Notes under the pieces: model-generated
Database searches by the model: none
Told to the model about the DNA's origin: nothing
The model's input: only the letters and a program-made list of their open reading frames with translations
Shown here: positions 1 to 9,247 of the stretch, piece by piece
How positions within the stretch are numbered: position 1 is the stretch's first letter
Layout: every line of letters begins with the position of its first letter
Position numbers and translations under genes: made by a program
From: Flavobacterium sp. Root901
GTDB lineage: Bacteria; Bacteroidota; Bacteroidia; Flavobacteriales; Flavobacteriaceae
Assembly (NCBI RefSeq): GCF_001429765.1
Contig: NZ_LMJB01000007.1
Span: 370,780-434,779, forward strand
Reading direction: 5' to 3'
Length of the DNA: 64,000 nt

Positions 1-156
1 ATCGACTTTGTTTTCCCTGAGATAATCCATTGCTTCAATGCCGTTATATCCCTGAAAAACCAATTCTAACTGCGGATTTTGTTTTATATAATTGGCTAAA
101 ACATAATGCGCCGCCGGTTCGTCATCAACAATAATGCATTTTTTTGGATCTTTCAT
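1..156 (-). CDS. LytTR-family response regulator, N-terminal part (cut by window edge)
   Basis: The first 52 residues of a response regulator read leftward and run off the window. They show the receiver-domain start CIIVDDEPAA, with the acidic pair that binds magnesium. The phospho-acceptor aspartate and the DNA-binding domain lie outside the window, so LytTR is inferred from the partner kinase. The ATG at 154-156 overlaps the stop of the upstream kinase gene by one base (TAATG), so the two are probably translationally coupled. The protein would receive phosphate from the kinase and control transcription, possibly of the divergent efflux operon. Confidence 0.85.
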   Translation of the reverse strand, partial: MKDPKKCIIVDDEPAAHYVLANYIKQNPQLELVFQGYNGIEAMDYLRENKVD

Positions 157-1193
157 TACGCAAATCTTTTCAACTGCAGTTTTAAATCGACTATATAAGT
201 GTTTTTATTTTCCTGAATATCGAGTGTATAGTTTTTTCCGAAAATTAAATTCAGTCTTTCAATTGTATTTTTCAAACCAATTTTAGTCGAAACCACATCT
301 GTCTGCTTTGTTGGAATTGAATTTACGACATGAAGGTGCAGTTGTCCTTCTTCAACAGTAATAAAAATTTGAACAAAACATTTTTCAATCGCACAGGTTC
401 CGTGTTTAAAAGCGTTTTCAATAAAGGCAATTAAAAGCATCGGCGAAATTTTATAGGCATTTTCGTTGTCAACTTTAGAATCAAACGTAATATCACAGCG
501 ATAGCCAACACGTTCTTTTTCAAGCTGAACATAACTGTTTATAAACTCTAATTCGTCTTCTAAAGATACGCATTGTTTACTGTTACTCTCTAATTGATAA
601 CGCATTAACTGTGAAACTTTCATAATTAAATCCGGCGTTCTGTCCGGAAATTCCAAACTTATTCCGTACAGCGTATTAAAAGTATTAAATAAAAAATGCG
701 GATTTAATTGTCCTTTTAAGGAATTCAGCTGCATTTGATTGAACAAAAGCGCTTCTTCGGTACGTTTTCTATGAATTCTGTAGAATTTAAAAACAATAAT
801 CGGACTCAGGATACAAACCAAAGTTCCTAAAACGCTGGCCAGCTGGTACAAATAACTTCTTTGATGCGAATTTTGATAAAAATAAAGATTTCTAAACATA
901 TCCAGCATTGTAATCTCATACAAAACAATCGAGAAAACAATTACCCCAAAAAGCGTTAAAAGCAGGTACGTAAAAGGGCGTCGGGTTTTAAATAATATGG
1001 GAAAAAGAAAAAAACGATTGAACTGGGCGTGCATATAAAGAATGCAGTAAAAGAAAATCCCCATTAAAACGGATGTTAAGGAACTAAATAACATCCAGTC
1101 GTTTTTTAAGGTATATATGGTAAAGGAAAATCCGACGACGGCAATTTCCTGCCACCACTTATTATCCAGTATGTTATCAAATTTGAGATTCAT
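156..1193 (-). CDS. LytS-type sensor histidine kinase
   Basis: This is a 345-residue membrane histidine kinase of the His_kinase (PF06580) family. Four hydrophobic segments lie near residues 14-30, 33-55, 74-95 and 117-137, with little extracytoplasmic sequence, so the signal may be sensed in or near the membrane. The phospho-accepting His166 sits in the family motif NPHFLFN, and the ATP-binding N-box IENAFKHG is at 258-265. It precedes the response regulator gene and overlaps it by one base. It is transcribed away from a three-gene RND efflux operon 162 bases off, which makes that operon a plausible target; this last point is inference. Confidence 0.9.
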   Translation of the reverse strand: MNLKFDNILDNKWWQEIAVVGFSFTIYTLKNDWMLFSSLTSVLMGIFFYCILYMHAQFNRFFLFPILFKTRRPFTYLLLTLFGVIVFSIVLYEITMLDMFRNLYFYQNSHQRSYLYQLASVLGTLVCILSPIIVFKFYRIHRKRTEEALLFNQMQLNSLKGQLNPHFLFNTFNTLYGISLEFPDRTPDLIMKVSQLMRYQLESNSKQCVSLEDELEFINSYVQLEKERVGYRCDITFDSKVDNENAYKISPMLLIAFIENAFKHGTCAIEKCFVQIFITVEEGQLHLHVVNSIPTKQTDVVSTKIGLKNTIERLNLIFGKNYTLDIQENKNTYIVDLKLQLKRFA

Positions 1194-1355
1194 TTTTTAA
1201 ACTTAAATAGTTCACAAAGTACGGACAAATATTTAATTAATATTTCCAAAAAATGACAAATTGAATTGGTCATTTATTATTGCAGTACATCACTTAACAT
1301 GACCTTTATCAGTATAAGAGAAATAAATTTGTCCTATAATTTCACACTTGAGTTT

Positions 1356-2741
1356 ATGTATTTCAAAAAAATTACCTTATTATTTTTCTTGATTTTTGCC
1401 TCGATTGGTTACTCACAAACCTTGTCTTTAAAAGAAGCAATAAAAACAGGGCTTGAAAACTACGGTTCAATCAAAGCAAAAAACAATTACACCAATGCTT
1501 CAAAAGAGCTTTTAAAACAGACTCGCCGTGATTATCTGCCTAATCTTAATTTATCTGCACAACAGGATTACGGAACAATCAACGGGCAAAATGGCGCCTT
1601 GTACGGCTTTAATGGTTTAGGAACAGCTTCTTCCGGACCAGCCCTGGCAGAACAAAACTGGAATTCGGCATTTGGCGCGCTTTACCTTGTCAACATGAAC
1701 TGGGATTTTTTCACTTTTGGAAAAACGAAGGAAAAAATTAATTTATCTAAAATTGATGTTCAGGCTAAAGAAAATGACTTAAAACAGGAAAAATTCCAGC
1801 AGCAAATCAAAATTTCTGCTGCATATTTAAATTTGCTGGCGAGCCAGAGGTTACTGATTTCACAGCAAAAAAATCTGGATCGTGCAGAGGTTTTCAAAAA
1901 GACAGCCGCTGCAAGAGTTAAAAACGGATTATTGGCCGGAGTAGACTCGACATTGGCAACGGCAGAAGTATCTAAGGCTAAAATTGCCCTGAATCTTGCG
2001 AAAAACTTCGTTAAGGAACAAAACAACAAACTCGTTGATTTAATGGGCGTTGCTCCGCAGGATTTTATTGCTGATACCCTTTTTGTAACTCAGATCCCGA
2101 AAGAACTTATTAAAGAAAATGCCGCATCAGACAGTCTGCATCCTTTACTGCAATTTTATAAAACAAGAATTGATTACAGCAATCAACAGGTTAGATTGTA
2201 CAAACGTTTTTATTACCCAACCATGAGTGCTTTTGGAGTTTTACAAACCAGAGCCTCCGGTTTTGAAAACACGTATGGTACAGACCAGACTGCTTTTAGC
2301 AGAAATTACTGGGATGGTGTAAATCCGGACCGTACCAATTATCTGGTTGGAGTTGGTATTACATGGAATCTGGCCGCTCCCTTTCGATCAAGCAAACAGG
2401 TGAGCGCCCAGAAATTTGTATCTCAGGCTTTGCAGGAAGAATACAATCAGGCGGACAGAGAATTGAAATCGCAGTTGACTTTTGCCGAAGATAAAATCAA
2501 AATTACACTTGACAATTATGCCGAAGCACCCATTCAGGTCGATGCGGCAAAAAGAGCTTATATACAAAAATCGACTTTGTACAAAAACGGTTTAACCGAT
2601 TTAACCGACTTAACACAAACAATTTACACTTTAAACCGTGCTGAAATTGATCGTGATATTGTCAACAATAATGTATGGCAGTCGTTTTTGCTGAAAGTTG
2701 CTGCAACGGGCAATTTTGACTTATTTATGAATGAATTTTAA
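1356..2741 (+). CDS. TolC-family outer membrane efflux protein
   Basis: This is an outer-membrane factor that would form the trans-periplasmic exit duct for the RND pump encoded next. The ATG at 1356 gives MYFKKITLLFFLIF followed by a signal-peptidase site at GYSQ; the open frame extends further upstream, but that sequence has no signal-peptide character. The mature protein has the two long alpha-helical repeat regions typical of TolC (Ala/Lys/Gln-rich, for example around residues 130-230 and 350-440), and its length of 461 residues is normal for the family. No lipobox cysteine is present, unlike the second efflux operon's factor. The permease gene follows after 12 bases. Confidence 0.9.
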   Translation: MYFKKITLLFFLIFASIGYSQTLSLKEAIKTGLENYGSIKAKNNYTNASKELLKQTRRDYLPNLNLSAQQDYGTINGQNGALYGFNGLGTASSGPALAEQNWNSAFGALYLVNMNWDFFTFGKTKEKINLSKIDVQAKENDLKQEKFQQQIKISAAYLNLLASQRLLISQQKNLDRAEVFKKTAAARVKNGLLAGVDSTLATAEVSKAKIALNLAKNFVKEQNNKLVDLMGVAPQDFIADTLFVTQIPKELIKENAASDSLHPLLQFYKTRIDYSNQQVRLYKRFYYPTMSAFGVLQTRASGFENTYGTDQTAFSRNYWDGVNPDRTNYLVGVGITWNLAAPFRSSKQVSAQKFVSQALQEEYNQADRELKSQLTFAEDKIKITLDNYAEAPIQVDAAKRAYIQKSTLYKNGLTDLTDLTQTIYTLNRAEIDRDIVNNNVWQSFLLKVAATGNFDLFMNEF

Positions 2742-2753
2742 TTATAAAGTCTA

Positions 2754-5700
2754 ATGAATTTAATACGTTTTGCACTCCGCAAACCCATTTCCATTTTAGT
2801 ATTGGTTGCGGGTCTATTTTTCTTCGGAATTGGTGCCATAAAAGACATTAAGGTAGATATCCTGCCCAAAATGAATTTGCCGGTTATTTATATTGCGCAT
2901 CCTTTTGGAGGTTACACACCAGACCAGATGGAAGCTTATTTTGCCAAAAACTACGTAAACGTTTTACCTTTTTCTAATGGTATAAAATCGGTAGAAACCA
3001 AAAATATTCAGGGGTTAATGATTATGAAATTAACCTATTATGAAGGAACAAATATGGCTCAGGCTGCTGCCGAGTTAAGTGCGCTTTCCAACAGAATTCA
3101 GGCGGCTTTTCCTCCGGGAACACAGCCTCCGTTTATCATTCGTTTTGATGCTTCTTCTCTGCCGATTGGTCAATTGGTTTTGAGTTCTAAAATCAGATCA
3201 AACAATGAATTACAGGATTTAGCCAACGTTTATGTTCGTGCCTCGTTTACTTCAATTCCGGGTTTATTGTCTCCGGCGCCCTTTGGCGGAAGCCCAAGAA
3301 CTATTGAGGTTAACGTAGATCCTGATTTATTGCGTTCTCATAATATGACACCTGATCAAATCGTAGAAGCGATTCGTTTAAACAACCAGACGGCTCCATC
3401 AGGAAACGTGCGTATGGGAGACAAAAACTATATTACGCCAACCAATAATACGATTAAAGAAGTTAAAGATTTTGAGCAGATTCCGTTATTCAAAGGCGGC
3501 GTTCAAAACTTAAAATTAGGCGATGTTGCCACTGTAAAAGACGGTGCCGATATTACGGCAGGTTATGCTTTGGTAAACGGAAAACGTTCTGTTTATATTA
3601 GTATTGCAAAAGCCGGAGATGCTTCGACCTGGGATGTGGTTCAGAAATTAAAATCGGAACTTCCTAAAATTCAAAGTACACTTCCTGAAGACGTAAAATT
3701 ATCTTATGAATTTGACCAGTCGGTTTATGTAATCAACTCGGTTAAAAGTTTAATTACAGAAGGAATTATTGGTGCGGTTTTGACCGGATTAATGGTATTG
3801 CTTTTCCTTGGCGACCGTCGTGCCGCTTTGATTGTAATTATGACGATTCCGATTTCGGTTATTTCAGGAGTTTTATTTTTGAAATTATTCGGACAGACAA
3901 TTAACTTAATGTCTTTAAGCGGACTGGCGCTGGCCATTGGTATTTTGGTAGACGAAAGTACAGTAACAATCGAAAATATTCACCAGCATCTTGATATGGG
4001 AAAACCAAAAGCACTCGCCATTTGGGACGCCTGTCAGGAAATTGCTCTGCCAAAATTATTGATCCTGCTTTGTATCCTTGCGGTTTTTGCTCCGGCATTT
4101 ACCATGGTTGGCATTCCGGGAGCGTTGTTTCTGCCTTTGGCTTTAGCTATTGGATTTTCAATGGTAATTTCATTTTTATTATCCCAGACATTTGTTCCTG
4201 TTATGGCAAACTGGTTAATGAAAGGACATGAAAAACACGAACATACACCGGAAATTACAGATGATGAAGCCGAATTTAACGCCTGCGGGTTAACGCCGGA
4301 TTCTGAAAAAGATTTAATCACTCAGAAAAAAGGTTATGTTGAAAGATTAGATACAGATAATAATGGAAAAATAAGTCTTTTTGAAAGATTCAGGGTTCGT
4401 TTTATGAGAACTTTAGATCGTTTATTTCCATACAAAAAAGCTACAAGTTTAATTTATCTTGTTTCTGCTACAGTACTGGCAGTTGTATTTATCAGTTTTA
4501 TTGGAAAAGATGTATTTCCAAAAACCAATTCAAGTCAGTTTCAATTGAGAATGCGCGCTGTTGACGGAACCCGTTTAGAAAGAACCGAAGAACAGGCCAG
4601 AGTAGTTTTAAAAGAACTCGAAAAAATGGTGGGCAAAGAACATATCGGAATCACTTCTGTTTACGTCGGCCAGCACCCGTCTTTATTCTCAATCAATCCA
4701 ATTTACCTTTTTATGGCGGGTTCGCATGAAGCTGTTTTTCAGGTAAGTTTAAAAGAATATCATGTTGATATGGATGAGTTTAAAGATGACTTTAGAGCAA
4801 GACTTAAAAAACTTCTGCCAAATACAAAAGTCTCTTTTGAACCAATCGAATTAACGGATAAAGTTTTAAGCCAGGGTTCTCCTACTCCAATTGAAGTTCG
4901 AATTGCCGGAAAAGATAAAAAACGTAATGAATTATACGCGAATCAAATTGTCGATAAAATGAAAGCAATTTCGTATTTCAGAGATGTGCAGATTGGTCAG
5001 CCAATTCATTATCCTGCCATGAATATTGATATTGACAGAACGCGTGCTGCCGAATTAGGAGTTGATATGAATGATATTTCACGTTCGCTTGTAGCATCAA
5101 CCTCATCATCAAGATATACCGAAAAAAATACCTGGGTCGATGAAAAAGCCGGATTATCGTACAACGTTCAGGTTCAGGTTCCTTTGAACAAAATGAAAAG
5201 CAAAACCGATATTGGGGAAATTCCGGTATTAAGAAATTCGATTCGTCCCGTTTTAAGCGACGTTGCCAAAATTACACCCACTTATGTAAGCGGTGAAAAT
5301 GACAATTTAGGGGCCATGCCGTATATTACCGTTACTGCAAACATCAACCAGACAGACTTAGGGACTGCTGCAAATGACGTTAGCAGAACAATTAGTTCTT
5401 TAGGCGAATTACCACGTGGTTTGTTTATTACGCCAATTGGATTAAGTACTGTACTGAGCGAAACATTAAGCAGTTTACAAACAGGATTATTGGTTGCCGT
5501 TTTTGTAATCTTCCTAATGTTGGCCGCTAATTTTCAGTCGTTCAAAGTTTCTTTGGTTATTTTAACGACAGTTCCGGCGGTGGTTTTAGGAGCTTTATTA
5601 ATGCTTACCATTACAGGTTCTACGCTAAATTTACAATCATATATGGGAATCATTATGTCGGTTGGGGTTTCGATTGCCAATGCCGTTTTACTGGTCACCA

Positions 5701-6044
5701 ATGCCGAACAGCTCCGCAAACGAAACGGAAATGCGCTCGAATCTGCCCGTGAAGCTGCTGCGCTGCGTCTTCGTCCTATTATCATGACCTCAGTTGCGAT
5801 GATTGCGGGAATGCTGCCAATGGCAATTGGTCACGGCGAAGGAGGCGATCAGGTTTCTCCTTTAGGAAGAGCGGTTATCGGCGGATTATTATTTTCTACT
5901 TTTGCCGTATTATTAATCCTTCCTCAGATCTTTGCCTGGGCACAGGAAAAAACATCGACACAATCGGTTTCATTAGATCCTGAAGACGAAGAAAGCATCC
6001 ATTATATCTCATCAATAAGTAAGTCGAAAGTTGGAAAATCGTAA
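2754..6044 (+). CDS. RND efflux permease, with EF-hand-like loop
   Basis: This is an inner-membrane proton-driven RND exporter of 1096 residues, slightly long for the family. A first transmembrane helix near 10-30 is followed by a periplasmic porter domain, TM helices around 335-495, a second periplasmic domain and TM helices around 905-1075. The TM4 proton-relay position reads VDES (Asp400-Glu401), where AcrB has Asp407-Asp408. The cytoplasmic linker between TM6 and TM7 is enlarged: it contains a His-rich HEKHEH stretch near residue 492 and a perfect 12-residue EF-hand loop at residues 533-544 (DTDNNGKISLFE). The gene lies between its outer-membrane factor and, after a 229-base gap with a repeat, its adaptor. 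The substrate is unknown. Confidence 0.92.
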   Translation: MNLIRFALRKPISILVLVAGLFFFGIGAIKDIKVDILPKMNLPVIYIAHPFGGYTPDQMEAYFAKNYVNVLPFSNGIKSVETKNIQGLMIMKLTYYEGTNMAQAAAELSALSNRIQAAFPPGTQPPFIIRFDASSLPIGQLVLSSKIRSNNELQDLANVYVRASFTSIPGLLSPAPFGGSPRTIEVNVDPDLLRSHNMTPDQIVEAIRLNNQTAPSGNVRMGDKNYITPTNNTIKEVKDFEQIPLFKGGVQNLKLGDVATVKDGADITAGYALVNGKRSVYISIAKAGDASTWDVVQKLKSELPKIQSTLPEDVKLSYEFDQSVYVINSVKSLITEGIIGAVLTGLMVLLFLGDRRAALIVIMTIPISVISGVLFLKLFGQTINLMSLSGLALAIGILVDESTVTIENIHQHLDMGKPKALAIWDACQEIALPKLLILLCILAVFAPAFTMVGIPGALFLPLALAIGFSMVISFLLSQTFVPVMANWLMKGHEKHEHTPEITDDEAEFNACGLTPDSEKDLITQKKGYVERLDTDNNGKISLFERFRVRFMRTLDRLFPYKKATSLIYLVSATVLAVVFISFIGKDVFPKTNSSQFQLRMRAVDGTRLERTEEQARVVLKELEKMVGKEHIGITSVYVGQHPSLFSINPIYLFMAGSHEAVFQVSLKEYHVDMDEFKDDFRARLKKLLPNTKVSFEPIELTDKVLSQGSPTPIEVRIAGKDKKRNELYANQIVDKMKAISYFRDVQIGQPIHYPAMNIDIDRTRAAELGVDMNDISRSLVASTSSSRYTEKNTWVDEKAGLSYNVQVQVPLNKMKSKTDIGEIPVLRNSIRPVLSDVAKITPTYVSGENDNLGAMPYITVTANINQTDLGTAANDVSRTISSLGELPRGLFITPIGLSTVLSETLSSLQTGLLVAVFVIFLMLAANFQSFKVSLVILTTVPAVVLGALLMLTITGSTLNLQSYMGIIMSVGVSIANAVLLVTNAEQLRKRNGNALESAREAAALRLRPIIMTSVAMIAGMLPMAIGHGEGGDQVSPLGRAVIGGLLFSTFAVLLILPQIFAWAQEKTSTQSVSLDPEDEESIHYISSISKSKVGKS

Positions 6045-6086
6045 AGTCATAAAGTCGGAAAGTCGATCCTCGGGTAATTAAAAAAT

Positions 6087-6232
6087 AAACACATAGAAAC
6101 ATAGTCCCGAAACTTCAGGATTATGTCAAAAAAGAGAGAAAAAGAAACAAGTTTCCACACATAGCTAACTATGTGCATTTAAAATAGTGAAACGCCTTTT
6201 TTAAAGCTTCAAAAACTATGTCTCTATGTGTT
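6087..6232. repeat. Inverted-repeat intergenic element, copy 1
   Basis: The ends are complementary (AACACATAGAAACATAG on the left, CTATGTCTCTATGTGTT on the right), with an internal segment containing GTTTCCA, ACATAG and GTGAAACGC. A closely related copy lies at 22321-22446 in the second RND operon. It fills most of the gap between the permease and adaptor genes. It looks like a non-coding mobile or REP-like element that folds into a long hairpin; it has no open frame of note. Confidence 0.75.
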
Positions 6233-6273
6233 AATCAACGAATTAAAGCATATTCATTATATAAAACCAAAAA

Positions 6274-7362
6274 ATGAAAAGTAACATTATAAAATCAACC
6301 GCATTATTATTTACAGCTTTAGTTGTATTAAGTGGCTGCGAAAAGAAAAAAGAAGAAACTGCACCGGAAGCAATTGAACCTAAAGTAGAAACTTTTCTTT
6401 TAGAGAAAGAAAAACTAAGCACAGAATTGCGTTTGCCTGCAGAATTAACAGGTTTCCAGCAAGTAGATTTATATGCAAAAGTGAGCAGTTTTGTAAAAAC
6501 ATTAAAAGTTGATATTGGTTCTAAAGTAAAAAAAGGACAGCTTTTAGTTGTTTTAGAAGCGCCGGAAATCAGCTCGCAACTGGCTGCAGCCGAATCAAGA
6601 TTAAAATCGATGGAAGCGATTTATGCCACCAGCAAAAGCACGTACAACCGTTTGTACGAAACCAGTAAGGTTGAAGGAACCATTTCTAAAAACGATCTGG
6701 AAATGGCAAGCGGAAAAAAGAATTCTGATTACGCACAATATCAGGCAGCTGTGGCGGCGCACAAAGAAATCTCGATTATGAGAGGATATCTCGAAATCCG
6801 TGCTCCTTTTGACGGCGTTGTGGCTGCCAGAAATGTCAATTTAGGAACGTTTGTTGGTCCGGCAGGAAAAGGTTCAGATTTACCTTTGTTGACGATTCAG
6901 GAACAAAGTAAATTACGTTTGGCGGTTTCTGTTCCGGAATTGTACACGGGATATTTACATACTGGTGACGAAATGAGTTTTAATGTAAAATCACTGCCGG
7001 ATACTTTTAAAGCAACAATTACGAGAATGTCTGGTGCATTAGATTTAAAACTGCGTTCTGAAAGAGTTGAAATGGATGTTCACAATACAAAAGGAAATTT
7101 ATTACCGGGAATGGTTGCCGAAGTTTTATTACCGCTGAACTCAAAAGACAGCGCATTTGTAGTTCCGAAATCGGCAGTAGTAAATTCTGCAGAAGGTATT
7201 TTTGTGATTAAAGTAGTAAATCACAAAGCAACACGAGTTGACATTAAAAAAGGAAGAGAAATCGAAGATAAAATCGAAATATTCGGCGATTTGAATCCGA
7301 AAGATAAACTGGTAAAAATTGCCAGCGAAGAAACTAAAGAAGGCGATACAATAAACGAATAA
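6274..7362 (+). CDS. RND periplasmic adaptor lipoprotein (HlyD/AcrA family)
   Basis: This membrane-fusion protein would bridge the RND permease to the outer-membrane factor. It is 362 residues long. The N-terminus is a lipoprotein signal with lipobox LSGC, so the mature protein is anchored in a membrane. A first half-lipoyl motif (KVSSFVKTLKVDIGSKVKKGQ) near residues 69-90 and its partner after a central alpha-hairpin (about 95-165) give the family's barrel-sandwich order, followed by a beta-barrel and membrane-proximal domain. It is the last gene of the outer-membrane factor, permease, adaptor order, and is separated from the permease by a repeat element that could alter mRNA stability. Confidence 0.9.
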   Translation: MKSNIIKSTALLFTALVVLSGCEKKKEETAPEAIEPKVETFLLEKEKLSTELRLPAELTGFQQVDLYAKVSSFVKTLKVDIGSKVKKGQLLVVLEAPEISSQLAAAESRLKSMEAIYATSKSTYNRLYETSKVEGTISKNDLEMASGKKNSDYAQYQAAVAAHKEISIMRGYLEIRAPFDGVVAARNVNLGTFVGPAGKGSDLPLLTIQEQSKLRLAVSVPELYTGYLHTGDEMSFNVKSLPDTFKATITRMSGALDLKLRSERVEMDVHNTKGNLLPGMVAEVLLPLNSKDSAFVVPKSAVVNSAEGIFVIKVVNHKATRVDIKKGREIEDKIEIFGDLNPKDKLVKIASEETKEGDTINE

Positions 7363-7440
7363 CCTGCGTTTAGCCTTCGATTTAGTGATTACCAATTACT
7401 GTACGCATTCTTAGGAATGCAAATTTGAAAATTTGCTTAA

Positions 7441-7477
7441 GGACAGTTCCTCTTTTTTGGAGGGACTGTTTTTTTAT
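7441..7477 (+). terminator. Rho-independent terminator after efflux operon 1
   Basis: A hairpin pairing ACAGTTCCTC with GAGGGACTGT (one G-T pair) is followed by a run of seven T. It closes the first RND operon. Two smaller hairpins, GCATTC/GAATGC at 7405-7420 and GCAAATT/AATTTGC at 7419-7436, precede it. Confidence 0.8.
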
Positions 7478-7645
7478 TATCGCATATTTTTTCTATTATA
7501 AAAAAAACATAAGAAATTACGGATTTCCATAATTATATTCATTAAACATTTTATAATTTTAGCAAACCAAAAACAATAACTAATATTAAAATTACTAAGC
7601 AATATTTCAAAAAAATTGTTTAGTAATTAAATAACCAAAAAAATT

Positions 7646-8623
7646 ATGGCAGACATTAATTTAGAATTATCTATTTATACTTTTACATTAAATGAAAAAT
7701 TCAAACGTGAAGATTATTTTGATTTCAATGAATTCTACAGAAAAAATTTTTCTAAAAACGGAGAAAATCCACATACTATAAAACCTGAGGAACTTTATAA
7801 CAGATTTGTCGGAATGATATTAGACGAATTTCACAATAAATTTTGGCTTAACAAAGACGAGAACAAAGGAATTAGTACAAAAAATATTAAATATAGACAT
7901 GGAAGAAATATAATTGAAGGGATTATCAATGGAGGAAATACAGGCTATGGTCATCAAATCTACGATATCTTAGATAATGAAAATACTGTTGGGGAAATTT
8001 CGGAGAAACAATTAGCTTCTTTACCTTATTATTTTAAAATGTGGACACCACCTGATAGTCAAGTTGGAGTTTTAATGATACAGAGTTACAGCATTGGAAG
8101 TATTGGCTCAATTTTAATTGAATTTTTGACTAAAATTTTTGCTAAATATGGTACCTCATTTAGAAGGATTGTTCATGTTCCAAATGAACTGAGAGAAAAC
8201 TATTTAAAAAGAAGTTCTGTACAAAAAGTAACATTTACTAGTACAATTGAAAATAGAAATTCCAGAAAAAAATTTAATAGAGCTTTTGAGGATTCGGAAG
8301 GTTTAAAAGTAACAATTACTGTAGAAGGTTTGAAAAAGAAAAACATTTTCAACTTTTTCAAAGATTTTAATTCAAAAAAACCTATTGGATTAGATTTAGC
8401 TGAATTAGGTATGGAAAATGCAGAAGATTATCAAACTAAAATATATTATAAAGATGAACATGGAAGAAAAGCCCATGCAACTATAAGAGATAAATTTAAG
8501 ATACAACCAACGATAGTTTTGCCTTTAGAAATTTCAAATACTAATAAAACACCAAATCTTGAAAAGATTAGTGAATTTACCGACGGATTACTTGAAAAAG
8601 TTAAACAAGAGATAAACTATTAA
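7646..8623 (+). CDS. Unrecognised soluble protein, RexA/DUF4747-like in layout
   Basis: This is a 325-residue protein without signal peptide or membrane segments that I cannot assign firmly. Its N-terminal half is mixed alpha/beta; the centre reads GVLMIQSYSIGSIGSILIEFL, a beta-strand then helix, followed by a VQKVTFTSTIE strand and a second half with a GLKVTITVEGL strand. This order resembles phage lambda RexA and DUF4747-type proteins as I remember them; no catalytic motif is visible. Its stop overlaps the next ATG by one base (TAATG), and that next gene encodes a four-helix membrane protein, as RexB is. The sequence is AT-richer than the flanking operons. The defence role is inference only. 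Confidence 0.35.
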   Translation: MADINLELSIYTFTLNEKFKREDYFDFNEFYRKNFSKNGENPHTIKPEELYNRFVGMILDEFHNKFWLNKDENKGISTKNIKYRHGRNIIEGIINGGNTGYGHQIYDILDNENTVGEISEKQLASLPYYFKMWTPPDSQVGVLMIQSYSIGSIGSILIEFLTKIFAKYGTSFRRIVHVPNELRENYLKRSSVQKVTFTSTIENRNSRKKFNRAFEDSEGLKVTITVEGLKKKNIFNFFKDFNSKKPIGLDLAELGMENAEDYQTKIYYKDEHGRKAHATIRDKFKIQPTIVLPLEISNTNKTPNLEKISEFTDGLLEKVKQEINY

Positions 8624-9222
8624 TGAAAATTTTAAAACTTAAAGATATAAGATCTGAGGCAATTCATTCTCTTTATTATGATAACAGAGAAAAATTAATT
8701 TCATCTAAATTGAAACTTAATTTTTTTTATTACGGTATTCCTTTTATCCTTTCAACTCTATTAATTTCTTTAAATCAATTTTTGACTGAAGACTCAATAA
8801 CATATTTCATAACTGGTATTTCAATTTTTGCTGGTTTATTTTTTAACCTTTTAATAGTTGTTTCAGATAAAATGGAGAAAAGAAAAAAACTACTCCTTTC
8901 AAATTATGAACCTACTCACAAATATGCAAAAGATTATAAAATCTTTTCAGAAAGATTAATTGCCTCAATAAGTTATGCAATTATGTTATCAATAGTTATA
9001 ATCGGATTAATGTTCTTTACTCAATTAAATTATCAGTGTTTAGAAAAGTATTTTATAAAAGAATATGTTGAATATTTAAAGAAGGCTTCCGATTGCATTT
9101 TTAATTTTGGTTCTTATTTTATTGGATTCCAATTCATAATAATCTTATTACATATTCTAACTGATATTTACGATATGCTTATACATGATATGAACACTAA
9201 TGAATATCAAAATGAGGAATGA
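8623..9222 (+). CDS. Four-helix membrane protein, RexB-like partner
   Basis: This 199-residue protein has four clear membrane helices near residues 30-50, 58-80, 110-132 and 163-187. It starts inside the stop codon of the preceding gene, so the two products are probably made in fixed ratio. The loops are short and charged (KMEKRKK after helix 2), and no enzymatic motif is seen. Lambda RexB, the membrane effector paired with RexA, also has four helices, though it is shorter (about 144 residues). The assignment rests on topology and gene order, not on recognised sequence identity. It could equally be an unrelated membrane partner. Confidence 0.35.
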   Translation: MKILKLKDIRSEAIHSLYYDNREKLISSKLKLNFFYYGIPFILSTLLISLNQFLTEDSITYFITGISIFAGLFFNLLIVVSDKMEKRKKLLLSNYEPTHKYAKDYKIFSERLIASISYAIMLSIVIIGLMFFTQLNYQCLEKYFIKEYVEYLKKASDCIFNFGSYFIGFQFIIILLHILTDIYDMLIHDMNTNEYQNEE

Positions 9223-9247
9223 AATTATCTAAAAAACTAATTGAATT

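Noticed and set aside
1266..1355. Longer start for the first outer-membrane factor
   Set aside because: The added 30 residues are not signal-like and precede a clear signal peptide starting at 1356.
7646..9222. Toxin-antitoxin pair as an alternative reading of the coupled genes
   Set aside because: Neither product has the size or fold signs of known toxins or antitoxins, and the second is a four-helix membrane protein.
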